From NCBI RefSeq assembly GCF_001982635.1, contig NZ_MKFI01000006.1:1-64000 (forward strand): a DNA stretch of 64,000 bases. Direction: 5' to 3'. The position numbers and the translations under genes were made by a program. Position 1 is the first letter of the stretch, and each line of letters opens with the position of its first letter. Under the pieces are notes generated by a model. That model worked only from the letters and a program-made list of their open reading frames with translations. It did no database searches and had not been told where the DNA came from. This document shows positions 16,401-24,286 of this stretch, piece by piece. This DNA is from Bradyrhizobium mercantei (GTDB lineage Bacteria; Pseudomonadota; Alphaproteobacteria; Rhizobiales; Xanthobacteraceae).

Positions 16401-17618
16401 CTAGAGGAAGCCGGTCACATCAGTCACACGTTCCGGATTGGCCGAGGCCAGCGCGACAGCGCGCTCGGCCTGCGGCGGGTAGATCCAGACGGTGTTGATT
16501 TCCCGCTTAGTCTTCTTAGCAACGTCGCCGATCATTTTGACGTTGCGTTCCCAGCCGGTCGTGAACAGCGCGCCGGCCTCGCCGAGGTCAAGACACGTGA
16601 CGTAACCCTTCTGGTGGTAGTGCTTGGTCGGAACGCCCAGCAGCTCGGCAGCGGCGTTGTTGCCGGCAAAGGCACCCATTCGGGTGGCGTGCTGGCACGA
16701 CATCAACGCGTAGTTTCCCTCATCGTCGCAGGCGGCGCGGGCAGCATCGCCGGTCGCAAAGACTCCCGGCGCTCCTGGCACACGCAAATCGCGATCGACG
16801 AGCAGCCGGCCGAAACTGTCACGCTCCGCAAGCACCTGTTGCGTCAATGGCGCGGCGCGAATGCCCGCCGCCCAGACCACGGTCTCGGCCTCTATCCGTT
16901 CGCCGGAGGTTAACGTGACGCCGGCCTCGTCGAGCGAGCCTATGCACGCTTCGACGCGTGTCTCCACGCCAAGCTTGCGCAGAGCATCCTCGATGACTGG
17001 GCGGGCGCCTTCGCCCATATCGGGAGCGATCGCGGGGCTGCGCTCGACGATGATCACGCGCGGTTTGGCATTCTTGCCGAAGATCTCCCGTAGCCGCGCT
17101 GCCATTTCGGTAGCTGCTTCGATGCCGGTAAAGCCGCCGCCGACAACGACAACGGTGTCACGTCCTTTCACGGCCGGGCGACCTGGCAGGCTGTGCAAAT
17201 GCTTGTCGAGAGCAACCGCGTCATCGAGCGTATCGACGCTGAAACCATGCTCGGCGAGGCCCGGAATATTCGGCCGGAACAGTCGGCTGCCGGTGGCGAC
17301 GATCAGGCGATCGTAGGGGAGCTCCTTCTTCGCGCCCTTGGCTGCGACGATGCCGACGAACTTCGATTTCGCGTCGATCGTCTCGGCGCTGCCCTGCATG
17401 TAAACGACGTCGATGGCCTTAAGCACGTCGAGCAGAGGCGCCGTCAAAGTCTCGGGCTTCGGTTCGTAGAGACGCGGGCGGACTACCAGTGTCGGCTCGG
17501 GTGCGACCAGTGCGATTTCGAGCTTCTCGGGCGAGACACCCTGGATATCGCGCAGACGGGCCGCGGAAAGCGCCGCGTATAAGCCGGCAAAGCCGGCGCC
17601 TATGATGACGATTCGCAT
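16401..17618 (-). CDS. NADH dehydrogenase type II-like FAD oxidoreductase
   Basis: A 405-residue pyridine-nucleotide-disulfide-fold flavoprotein of the NDH-2 group, which passes electrons from NADH to quinone at the membrane without pumping protons. The FAD-binding motif IIGAGFAGLYAALSA opens the protein, VVVVGGGFTGIEAATEMAAR (about residue 150) is the NADH-binding motif, and PGVFATGDAARA near residue 290 closes the FAD site. A frame open to 17909 exists, but ATG 17618 has CGGAG eight bases upstream and starts at the FAD motif, as usual. It is the first gene of the 10172-17618 operon and lies 77 bp behind the direct-repeat operator-promoter. In the operon it could reoxidise the NADH made by the hydroxybutyrate dehydrogenase. 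Confidence 0.9.
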   Translation of the reverse strand: MRIVIIGAGFAGLYAALSAARLRDIQGVSPEKLEIALVAPEPTLVVRPRLYEPKPETLTAPLLDVLKAIDVVYMQGSAETIDAKSKFVGIVAAKGAKKELPYDRLIVATGSRLFRPNIPGLAEHGFSVDTLDDAVALDKHLHSLPGRPAVKGRDTVVVVGGGFTGIEAATEMAARLREIFGKNAKPRVIIVERSPAIAPDMGEGARPVIEDALRKLGVETRVEACIGSLDEAGVTLTSGERIEAETVVWAAGIRAAPLTQQVLAERDSFGRLLVDRDLRVPGAPGVFATGDAARAACDDEGNYALMSCQHATRMGAFAGNNAAAELLGVPTKHYHQKGYVTCLDLGEAGALFTTGWERNVKMIGDVAKKTKREINTVWIYPPQAERAVALASANPERVTDVTGFL

Positions 17619-17672
17619 GTCATTACTCCGTTGTTTGCGCTTCCAGAATCTGCGCGATTTGGCACCCTGACG

Positions 17673-17738
17673 ACCTAGTTGATCGGTACTGCGGTTGCGC
17701 CAGAGCGATTGCCGTACCTTTAGAGCGATTGCTGCTAA
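17673..17738 (-). promoter_or_regulatory. Operator-promoter, copy 2: two 11-bp direct repeats plus -10-like box
   Basis: AGAGCGATTGC occurs at 17702-17712 and 17722-17732 (20-bp period), within a 43-bp block (17696-17738) that differs from the 8105-8147 block at only three positions, all in the spacer. A -10-like CTAGGT (17673-17678) lies 23 bp beyond the proximal repeat, the same as in copy 1. It points at the NADH dehydrogenase start at 17618. The AraC-family gene just upstream is the obvious candidate regulator; the winged-helix protein at the far end of the operon is a second one. Confidence 0.78.
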
Positions 17739-17759
17739 GCTTGGACCTACGCTAGTCGC

Positions 17760-18020
17760 GTGGGGGCCGCCGGTTTTGCCTATGGTTCGACCAAATTGCC
17801 GGGAGGCTTGTGGCTTCCATTGATGACGCCGTGGACGACTCCTCCACGGGCACGAAAGCGGGTGCTGTTGTTGGCTCCTACGGGTCGGAACGCCGACCTG
17901 TATGGTCAATCTCGACGAACCACTGTTCGCGGCGAGAAGCCAAGGCGCGATACCGGACTTGCCGGCTCTGATCTAGACATCAGTCCAAGCTGGGAACGAG
18001 TACGAAACCACCTACTGTGA
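17760..18020 (+). pseudogene. Possible fragment of a sensor histidine kinase N-terminus
   Basis: The open frame contains RKRVLLLAPTGRNADLYGQ, which resembles the opening strand of rhizobial PAS-type sensor kinases (VLxLAPTGRDA followed by a helix). The similarity ends after about 15 residues and the frame has no ribosome-binding site or kinase motif. It is a weak call, made because it fits the general decay of this region; chance resemblance is possible. Confidence 0.22.
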
Positions 18021-18046
18021 ATAGGACTGCGTCGGCGTATGCCGAT

Positions 18047-18991
18047 TCACCGAATGCGTCGCCGCCAATTGCTCGGGCTCGCACCTGTTAGCTTCTTGAA
18101 TGCCGCAGCGAAGGCAGCTTGCGAGGAATAACCAAGAGCGGCTGCAATCGACGCGATTGCATCATCAGTGTCGCGCAGCATCATCATGGCTCGCTCGAGA
18201 TGGTGCTGGCGTAGCCAGGCGTGAGGCGAAAGTCCTGTGCTCTCCTTGAAGGCGCGGCAGAAGTGAAAGCGGGACAGGCCGGCCTCTTCAGCCAGCGCTC
18301 TGAGAGAAACGTCAGCATTCTTGTCCGAACGCAGGCGTTCGATGGCGCGACGCAGCACTTTGGGCGACAGCCCGCCGATCGTCGGCTGGAATGTCGTTGG
18401 CAAGTCAGCGTGCACCGCGAGAAGACGCGTAGCCAATACATCGGTCAGCTGGCGTCTGAACAGCGTATCCAGCGCCGCGCAGCCCTCCAGGGCATCGGCT
18501 GCGCTCAGCAGCAACCGGGCTGTAGTAAGATCTGGATGCGCAGTTCGTTCCACAAGTTCACGAGTAACGGTAGTGCCAGCTTCGTGCGCAACGCGATCGA
18601 GCGTTGCCTGCGGAAGGTAGAACTGAAGGACACTCAGAGGCTCGTAGATGTCCCATCTCGACGTTGAGCCGGCCGGAATGACTGTCACAGTCCCAGGCCC
18701 TGTCATTCCTTTTACGGACCCTTTTCCATTGCGGCGCTCATAGCGCACTGGCTCGGCAGGGAACGCCATGATGACGTGGTCGCCCATGGGACGCACGACA
18801 TCGTGCAGGGGATCGTGTCTCCAGAAGGTGATCACGTTGTTGGAAGCGTCAGAAGCCATCTGGAGTGGCGCAACTTTCAGCACGCGCGTCATTTCGGCAT
18901 CGGCAGGATTTTGACCGGCGATGGAAGGATCGCCCTCGAGGGTCTCGAATACAAAAGGAAGATCCCTCGGCGAACAATCGCGATTGCTCAT
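18047..18991 (-). CDS. AraC/XylS-family transcriptional regulator
   Basis: A 314-residue regulator with an N-terminal ligand-binding or dimerisation domain (VTVIPAGSTSRWDIYEPLSV, then LQFYLPQATLDRVAHEAG) and the C-terminal pair of helix-turn-helix motifs of the AraC family: first ADVSLRALAEEAGLSRFHFC, second DAIASIAAALGYSSQAAFAA, closing with FKKLTGASPSNWRRR. The frame is open upstream to 19072 through TTG and ATG codons, but ATG 18991 has CGGAG 11 bases before it. It is encoded just upstream of, and in the same direction as, the NADH dehydrogenase operon, with the direct-repeat operator between them. AraC proteins activate from such 20-bp-spaced direct repeats next to the -35 region, so it is the likely activator of both operator copies. 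A frameshifted relative remains at 6585-6680. Confidence 0.88.
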   Translation of the reverse strand: MSNRDCSPRDLPFVFETLEGDPSIAGQNPADAEMTRVLKVAPLQMASDASNNVITFWRHDPLHDVVRPMGDHVIMAFPAEPVRYERRNGKGSVKGMTGPGTVTVIPAGSTSRWDIYEPLSVLQFYLPQATLDRVAHEAGTTVTRELVERTAHPDLTTARLLLSAADALEGCAALDTLFRRQLTDVLATRLLAVHADLPTTFQPTIGGLSPKVLRRAIERLRSDKNADVSLRALAEEAGLSRFHFCRAFKESTGLSPHAWLRQHHLERAMMMLRDTDDAIASIAAALGYSSQAAFAAAFKKLTGASPSNWRRRIR

Positions 18992-19607
18992 GGACCAACA
19001 CTCCGTGCGTGAAGACTTAGGGACCTGCCAACGATCGGGCGGGGTTAGCTTCCCTCTCATCAAGGAAATCAATCGGTTCTTGCTCGGGCATTAGCGCGGG
19101 CTGTGAGGCCGCCAGAATCGGCCTGTGTTCACCGGAATCAAAAAGGTGGTAACGACCCGTACCGCGACGGAGGTAAGGTTCGGTACCGTAACTGTCAAGT
19201 ACAAAGAACGAAGCGCGAACATTGAGTCAGGGCTGCAAATGAGAACCCTGCCGACCTAGGCGCCTTCGATTAAATCCGGGATGTCCGGTTTCGAGGGGCA
19301 AAGCCGAAACTTAGTCCCCGTCCCAAGGGTATCGCCTCGCGACCGGCACCCAAAACCAAGGTCGCACGGCAAACCGGCCAATTCTCGGCCTGCAAGCTGG
19401 TTGGCACACAACGGCCGGCCCGCCCCACGCCAGCAACGTTTCGACATTGATCTCGCCGTTCGTCTGGTCGACAATCTTCCTTTGCGACTGAACGTCCAAA
19501 GCCGGCAAATTGCCGAATATTAGCGTGCTATCAATTGCTTGCTGGTGGCCCGTTTGGGAGCCGCGCCCCCTCGCTTACCACCTCGCGCATAAATCAAGGG
19601 GACGGAA
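18992..19607. other. Divergent intergenic region between two regulator genes
   Basis: About 615 bp between the AraC gene (minus) and the CadC-like gene (plus). No gene is supportable; short frames at 19256-19523 have no domain. A CGGTACCG palindrome at 19181-19188 within a GTACC-rich stretch (19148-19192) resembles the GGTAC array before the efflux operon, and may be a remnant or active operator. No copy of the direct-repeat operator is visible here, so the AraC gene does not seem to use it for autoregulation. Confidence 0.4.
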
Positions 19608-21179
19608 GTGCAGTTCCTGTTCGCCAACTACGTGCTGGACCTTGAGCGGCGGGAGCTCACCCGCGGCTCGGAGGCAATTGCAGTTGGCCCAAGAGTTTTC
19701 GACCTCCTGGCTTACCTGGTACGAGCCCGTGACCATGTCGTCACCAAAGATGAACTGCTGGACGCTGTTTGGAGCGGGCGTATCGTCTCTGAGTCAACGC
19801 TCACCAGCCATATCAACGCGGTGCGCAAGGTGATCGGTGATAGCGGCCAGGAACAGCGCCTAATCCGAACGATTTCCCGCAAGGGCTTCCGGTTCGTGGG
19901 CCAGGTTGAGGCAAGAGGGCCCGATATCGTCATCGTCCGAAACACGGAGCAGGCTGGCTCGGATGAGAGCCAGGAGCTGTCTCTTCCTGACAAGCCTTCG
20001 GTTGCTGTCCTACCGTTCCAGAATCTGAGCGGCGATCCCGAGCAGGAATACTTTGCCGACGGCGTGGTTGAGGACATCATCCTCGCCTTGTCGCGGATGC
20101 GCTGGCTCTTCGTAATCGCCCGGAATTCGAGCTTCACCTACAAGGGCAGGTCCGTTGATGTCCGGCTGGTGGGGCGCGAGTTGGGCGTGCGATATGTGCT
20201 TGAAGGCAGTGTGCGCAAGGTGGCAACAAGAGTGCGCATCACCGGGCAACTCATTGATGCGACTAATGGCATGCATCTATGGGCCGAGCGTTTCGAAGGC
20301 ACCCTCGACGATATTTTTGAGCTGCAGGATACGGTCGCCGCAGGCGTCGTTGGTGCAATCGCTCCACAGCTTGAGCTTGCCGAAATCGACCGTGCAAGCC
20401 GAAAGCCGACCGAAAGCCTCCACGCCTACGACTATTACTTGCGCGGATTGACCAAATTTCATCTTGCGAACAAGGCCGGCCTCGATGAGGCATTGCCGCT
20501 ATTCTACAAGGCGATCGAGCTCGATGCGGAGTTCGCCTCCGCATATGGAATGGCGGCGTGGTGCTACTACTGGCGCAAGATGAATCGTTGGATCACGGAT
20601 CGCGAGGCAGAAGGCAATGAGGCCGCGCGATTGTGCCGAAACGCCGTGACGCTGGGAAAAAACGACGCGGTCGCTCTGACCAGAGGCGGTCACGCATGGC
20701 CTCATTTTGGTGGAGACCTCGAGAGTTGCGTCACCTATCTCGACAGGGCGATGGTGCTAAATCCCAATCTCTCAACGATCTGGTACCTCGGCGGGTACCA
20801 GCGAATTTCCCTCGGCAAGCACGATAGTGCGATCGAATACTTCAAGCGTGCCATGCGCCTCAGTCCGCTGGATCCGGAAACATTTCAAATGCAGACCGGA
20901 ATTGCGATGGGGCATTTGTATACTGGCCGATTTGACGCTGCTGTCGCCTGTTTGGAGATGGCTTGGAGGGAGGTACCGAATGTCCTGCGGGTAGCGGCCT
21001 TCATGGCCGCAAGCCATGCGCTGGCAGGGCGGGAGGAAGAGGCGCGAAAGGCCATGCAGCACGTGCGGCGGCTCGACCCCACGCTATGCATTAGCAAGCT
21101 CGATGATTGGCTGCTGGTCCAACCGAAAGACTTTGCGGTAGCAGCTGAAGGCCTGCGACGAGCCGGGTTGCCAGAGTGA
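19608..21179 (+). CDS. CadC-like winged-helix regulator with TolB-like and TPR domains
   Basis: The 523-residue product begins with an OmpR-type winged helix (FANYVLDLERRELTRGSEAI, DELLDAVWSGRIVSES, then INAVRKVIGDSGQ and ISRKGFRFVG, residues about 1-102). A TolB-like/FlgO-type domain follows (PSVAVLPFQNLSGDPEQEYF, then YVLEGSVRKVATRVRITGQL, residues about 130-255). The rest is TPR-like helical repeats, about 270-510, such as SLGKHDSAIEYFKRAMRLSP. This 'winged helix-TolB-TPR' layout is very common in rhizobia, often in several copies. Target genes are unknown. GTG 19608 is the start: AAGGGGACGG lies just upstream and the wing fold begins at once. No membrane helix is evident, so it is probably cytoplasmic. 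Confidence 0.88.
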   Translation: MQFLFANYVLDLERRELTRGSEAIAVGPRVFDLLAYLVRARDHVVTKDELLDAVWSGRIVSESTLTSHINAVRKVIGDSGQEQRLIRTISRKGFRFVGQVEARGPDIVIVRNTEQAGSDESQELSLPDKPSVAVLPFQNLSGDPEQEYFADGVVEDIILALSRMRWLFVIARNSSFTYKGRSVDVRLVGRELGVRYVLEGSVRKVATRVRITGQLIDATNGMHLWAERFEGTLDDIFELQDTVAAGVVGAIAPQLELAEIDRASRKPTESLHAYDYYLRGLTKFHLANKAGLDEALPLFYKAIELDAEFASAYGMAAWCYYWRKMNRWITDREAEGNEAARLCRNAVTLGKNDAVALTRGGHAWPHFGGDLESCVTYLDRAMVLNPNLSTIWYLGGYQRISLGKHDSAIEYFKRAMRLSPLDPETFQMQTGIAMGHLYTGRFDAAVACLEMAWREVPNVLRVAAFMAASHALAGREEEARKAMQHVRRLDPTLCISKLDDWLLVQPKDFAVAAEGLRRAGLPE

Positions 21180-21443
21180 CGGCACGGCCTGCTCCCGATT
21201 CCGCCCTAAAGTGCAGAAACTCAAAACCGGATGCGACGGAATGGTCATTGACCTCTCGCCGGCTGGCGCCCGGACAATAATCTTCCCACAATCCTGACGC
21301 TTCAGCGCATGGCTTGGACGAATTTCCAAGGCGCATCCAATCGCATTCCAATGTGGCCGCAAGGCTTTTCATCCAGTTTGGGCGCAGTCTCCCCCCGCTT
21401 TCACGAACAGAGCCATTCGCGGCCTGAAAATCAGGGGAAAGCC

Positions 21444-22313
21444 ATGAAGGTCGTCATTATTGGCGGTACCAAGCTCGTCGCAACGAAACTCACGAGCGCG
21501 CTCTGTGAGAAGGGCCACAAGGTGGTCCCAGCATCTCACAGGACGGACCTCAACACGATCGCGGGCGAGAGTCTCGGCTCGGCGCTTTCGGGAGCTGATA
21601 TTGTTATCGATGTTGCAGATTCGACCTCCCTCAACGACGGTGCGACACATCTGCACGAGACGAAATGCGATCGTCGTCTTGCGATCGACAAGCCATTTCG
21701 CTCCATTCACTTCTACGTTCCGACTACCGAGCTCAGCAGCATCCGGGAACAATACGGCGCTCGGCGTGTCGGCCAGCTCGACTGTCTGTTCGGAACCGGC
21801 TTTCGCGACGAAGCCGTGCATCACACCGGCGCGTTGCACTTGCAGGGCTTGCCCCAGCAATCTGAACCCAACCAGCTTTTCGTCGATCACATGATACTGG
21901 CGCTCGCGGCGTACATCGCTCAGGCCTACGGGGACCTGCGCAATAGCGAACCCCTGAGCGGCGGCCTTGCGCCATGGCAGGTGAAGCGGGCATGCGATAG
22001 GCTTCAGGCTGACCTCGCTGGCAAACTGACGCTTGAGGACATCGCGACCGAGGTAGGCATCTCGTCCAGCCATTTTTCACGGGCTTTTCGCGCCTCTGTC
22101 GGCCTGCCGCCGCATCAGTGGCTGCTTCGCCAACGAGTCAGCGCGGCCAAGCAATTGATGACGGTCCGCAGCCTGACACTTGCCGAAATAGCGATCGCAG
22201 CCGGCTTCGCCAACCAGAGCCACTTTACGCGAGTATTTTCGACGTTGGTTGGCGTCAGCCCGGGCGCGTGGCGTCGCGACGTCCAGGGAGCCTCGGTATT
22301 AGGATCATCGTGA
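21444..22313 (+). CDS. Chimeric gene: N-terminal SDR (NmrA-like) fragment fused to an AraC-family regulator
   Basis: In this 289-residue protein residues 1 to about 66 match the start of small atypical SDR proteins (MKVVIIGGTKLVATKLTSAL, KGHKVVPASHRTDLNTIAGE, LSGADIVIDVADS), except that the dinucleotide motif, usually GGTGxIGxK, is degraded to GGTKLVATK. From about residue 70 the sequence is an AraC regulator lacking its first strands: DRRLAIDKPFRSIHFYVP, then FVDHMILALAAYIAQAYGDL, then two helix-turn-helix motifs (LTLEDIATEVGISSSHFSRA and LTLAEIAIAAGFANQSHFTR) and VGVSPGAWRRD. The join is in frame, with a good GGGGAAAG site before ATG 21444. The fusion probably arose by a deletion joining two neighbouring genes. 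The DNA-binding part looks intact; whether the protein is functional cannot be told. Confidence 0.75.
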   Translation: MKVVIIGGTKLVATKLTSALCEKGHKVVPASHRTDLNTIAGESLGSALSGADIVIDVADSTSLNDGATHLHETKCDRRLAIDKPFRSIHFYVPTTELSSIREQYGARRVGQLDCLFGTGFRDEAVHHTGALHLQGLPQQSEPNQLFVDHMILALAAYIAQAYGDLRNSEPLSGGLAPWQVKRACDRLQADLAGKLTLEDIATEVGISSSHFSRAFRASVGLPPHQWLLRQRVSAAKQLMTVRSLTLAEIAIAAGFANQSHFTRVFSTLVGVSPGAWRRDVQGASVLGSS

Positions 22314-22398
22314 TCGTTGACCGCATCCGCCGAGAGTGCCTCTACCCGCACGAACAGAGCGCATCTACGTTGCTCTGATTGATCCGCAGGTTGTACGG

Positions 22399-23658
22399 CT
22401 AGGATCCTGACGACGATCGGGATCGCCGAGCCTTCGCGATCGACAGAACGGCCCCGGACTTGCGCAGGTCGTCCAGGTAATCAGCGTAGCATTGCATCAT
22501 CGGAACGCGTTCTTCCCAATATTCGGCGCCGTTGTAGGCACCGCGAACCTCGTCTTCCTCTTGGTGCGCTAGCTGGCGCTCGATAGCGTCGCTATCCCAG
22601 CGGCGCCTGCCGTCCGAACGGCGGCTTTCGTTCAGCAGCGTCGACGCGGTCGAGCGGAAGCCATGTGCCGTCGCTTCCGCTTTCGTGTACCCAAGCCGCC
22701 GCAGCGCAGCGTTCAGCGTGCCGTCCGAGATAGGGCGATGCCAGGAGCGGATTTGCGGAAACAAGTAGCGCGACGAACCCGTGACCTCGCGAAGGTCATT
22801 GATGATTGCAATCGCCTGACGAGATAGCGGTACCTTGTGCGGCCGCGGCATCTTCATTTTTTCCTTCGGAATGTTCCAGACAGCGCCCTGCAGATCGAAT
22901 TCCATCCATTCCGCGTGCCGCAGTTCGCCCGGCCGAACGAACGTAAGGGCGATCAGCTGCAACGCTGCACGTGTTGTGATCTGACCGTCTATGTCGTCGA
23001 TCGCGCGGAGAAGCGCGCCGACGGCCTTCGGCTCGGTGATGGCGGCACGGTGATTGACCTTTGGAGCGATGAGGGCCCCCGCCAGATCAGCCGATGGGTC
23101 GCGCTCGGCGCGATTGGTGCTGATCGCGTACTTGAAAACACGACCGCTAATGCTGCGGGCGCGCCGGGCCGTATCATATCGCCCTCGCCTCTCGATCTTG
23201 CGAAGCACATCCAGCAATTCCGACGCCTTTATCTCGGCGATCGGTCGGTCGCCCAAATCGGCATTGATGAAGCCGAGAAGCCATTTCTTCTTTTCGATCG
23301 TCTTTGGATCATCGCCCTCGGCCTCGAATTTCACGATCAGCTCGTCGGCGACGATCCGGAAGGTGTTCGCGCGCGCGATGCGCGCGGCGCTGCGATCCAA
23401 CTTGCGCTGCGCGGACGGATCAATGCCCTTGGCTAGGAGTGCCTTGTTCGCGTCTCGACCGGTGCGGGCGTCGGCGAGACTGACCGCCGGATAGGCGCCC
23501 AGCGCGATCAGTTTCTGCTTCCCGTCGAACCGATACGCCTGCCGCCAAAGCCGCGATCCGTTCTTTTCAACGAGCAAATGCAGCCCACCTCCATCACTGA
23601 TTTTGTAGGGCTTTTCGGCGGATTTCGCGGAACGGCAGGCGGCATCCGAAAGTGGCAT
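22399..23658 (-). CDS. P4-type tyrosine integrase of a tRNA-Phe island
   Basis: A 419-residue site-specific recombinase. The N-terminal DUF4102 arm-binding domain (MPLSDAACRSAKSAEKPYKI, DGGGLHLLVEKNGSRLW, LGAYPAVSLADAR) is typical of P4-like integrases that use tRNA 3' ends. The catalytic domain keeps the Arg in TFVRPGELRHAEW (about residue 245), the HxxR box in ATAHGFRSTAS (about 333), a late His in IERQLAHQEEDEV and the nucleophile Tyr in VRGAYN (about 371). The gene appears full length. It is transcribed away from the tRNA-Phe gene, whose 3' end lies 167 bp before its start, the standard arrangement for an integrated island. GGGGAT before ATG 23658 may serve as ribosome-binding site. Confidence 0.93.
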   Translation of the reverse strand: MPLSDAACRSAKSAEKPYKISDGGGLHLLVEKNGSRLWRQAYRFDGKQKLIALGAYPAVSLADARTGRDANKALLAKGIDPSAQRKLDRSAARIARANTFRIVADELIVKFEAEGDDPKTIEKKKWLLGFINADLGDRPIAEIKASELLDVLRKIERRGRYDTARRARSISGRVFKYAISTNRAERDPSADLAGALIAPKVNHRAAITEPKAVGALLRAIDDIDGQITTRAALQLIALTFVRPGELRHAEWMEFDLQGAVWNIPKEKMKMPRPHKVPLSRQAIAIINDLREVTGSSRYLFPQIRSWHRPISDGTLNAALRRLGYTKAEATAHGFRSTASTLLNESRRSDGRRRWDSDAIERQLAHQEEDEVRGAYNGAEYWEERVPMMQCYADYLDDLRKSGAVLSIAKARRSRSSSGS

Positions 23659-23824
23659 CGATTAGATCCCCGCGGTCAAATCTACCAACACGCGACCGAC
23701 GGGATACCAACAAGATCGGCGGCTGGTGGCGGAAAGTCGCGAATGTCAGCGAACAAGAAAGCGCTTATATTCAAGCACTTCTAGCACATTAGCGAACAAA
23801 TGGGGAAGCTGGGGAACGTGCTAA

Positions 23825-23900
23825 TGGTGCCCAGGGGCGGGATCGAACCACCGACACTGCGATTTTCAGTCGCATGCTCTACCAACTGAGCTACCTGGGC
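23825..23900 (-). tRNA. tRNA-Phe (anticodon GAA)
   Basis: On the minus strand the sequence folds as a standard tRNA: acceptor GCCCAGG/CCTGGGC, D stem GCTC/GAGC, anticodon stem TGCGA/TCGCA with loop CTGAAAA (anticodon GAA, Phe), T arm with TTCGATC, discriminator A and an encoded CCA at 23825-23827. Its 3' end is the boundary of the accessory region and the likely attachment site of the integrase at 22399-23658. The gene is intact, so the integrating element restored the 3' end. Confidence 0.97.
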
Positions 23901-24040
23901 ATACCCGCGGGGCCGAAAAGGCCGGAGCGAGCGGGCGGTTTATAGAGAGGTCGGGGCGCTGTGTCCACCCGGCTTCGCGAAACGCTTCGCCGGCCGCGGC
24001 CCGCTTTCCGGAGTTTCCCCAACTTGTTGGGAAATATTGG

Positions 24041-24223
24041 CTATTCCGGGTCCTCCGCGTCGTCCTCGCGGCCGGGAACGACGTAGCGGCCGGTCAGCCA
24101 GCGATTCAGGTCGACGTCGCGGCAGCGCGGCGAACAGAACGGGCGGAAGGCCTGCTCGACGGGCTTGCCGCAGATCGGACAGGCGCGCGTGGTGGCCGGG
24201 GGCGTTCGGGCTTGGTCGGTCAT
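24041..24223 (-). CDS. yacG: DNA gyrase inhibitor / zinc-binding protein YacG
   Basis: A 60-residue YacG-family protein with its four zinc-binding cysteines: CPICGKP (about residues 15-21) and FCSPRCRDVDL (about 29-39), then NRWLTGRYVVPG. In E. coli YacG binds the GyrB C-terminal domain and inhibits gyrase. The N-terminal 14 residues are a variable extension and the C-terminus is acidic, both usual. It follows maf by 63 bp in the same direction, its normal place in alphaproteobacteria. Confidence 0.93.
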   Translation of the reverse strand: MTDQARTPPATTRACPICGKPVEQAFRPFCSPRCRDVDLNRWLTGRYVVPGREDDAEDPE

Positions 24224-24286
24224 GGCTCGGACGTAGCTTACGTCAATCGAGATGCAAGGGCGCTCTGGGCGGGAGGTTCCCTAGCC

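Larger units (their letters stand above)
685..23824. mobile_element. Inferred genomic island inserted at tRNA-Phe
   Basis: The right edge is well supported: a P4-type integrase ends against the 3' end of tRNA-Phe at 23825. The left edge is inferred from pntB being a core gene and from the change in GC and gene density after 684. No direct repeat of the tRNA 3' end was found by eye between 648 and 22398, so the distal attachment site may be mutated, deleted or outside the window. The content (regulators, broken genes, a metabolic operon) looks like an old, decaying island rather than a mobile one; no conjugation or phage structural genes are present. Confidence 0.5.

Noticed and set aside
19181..19188. 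CGGTACCG palindrome between the two regulator genes as a firm operator
   Set aside because: Only 8 bp, no second half-site with clear spacing; noted in the intergenic entry but not called as a site.
19256..19523. Short frames in the divergent gap before the CadC-like gene
   Set aside because: No ribosome-binding site or domain on either strand, and they overlap each other.
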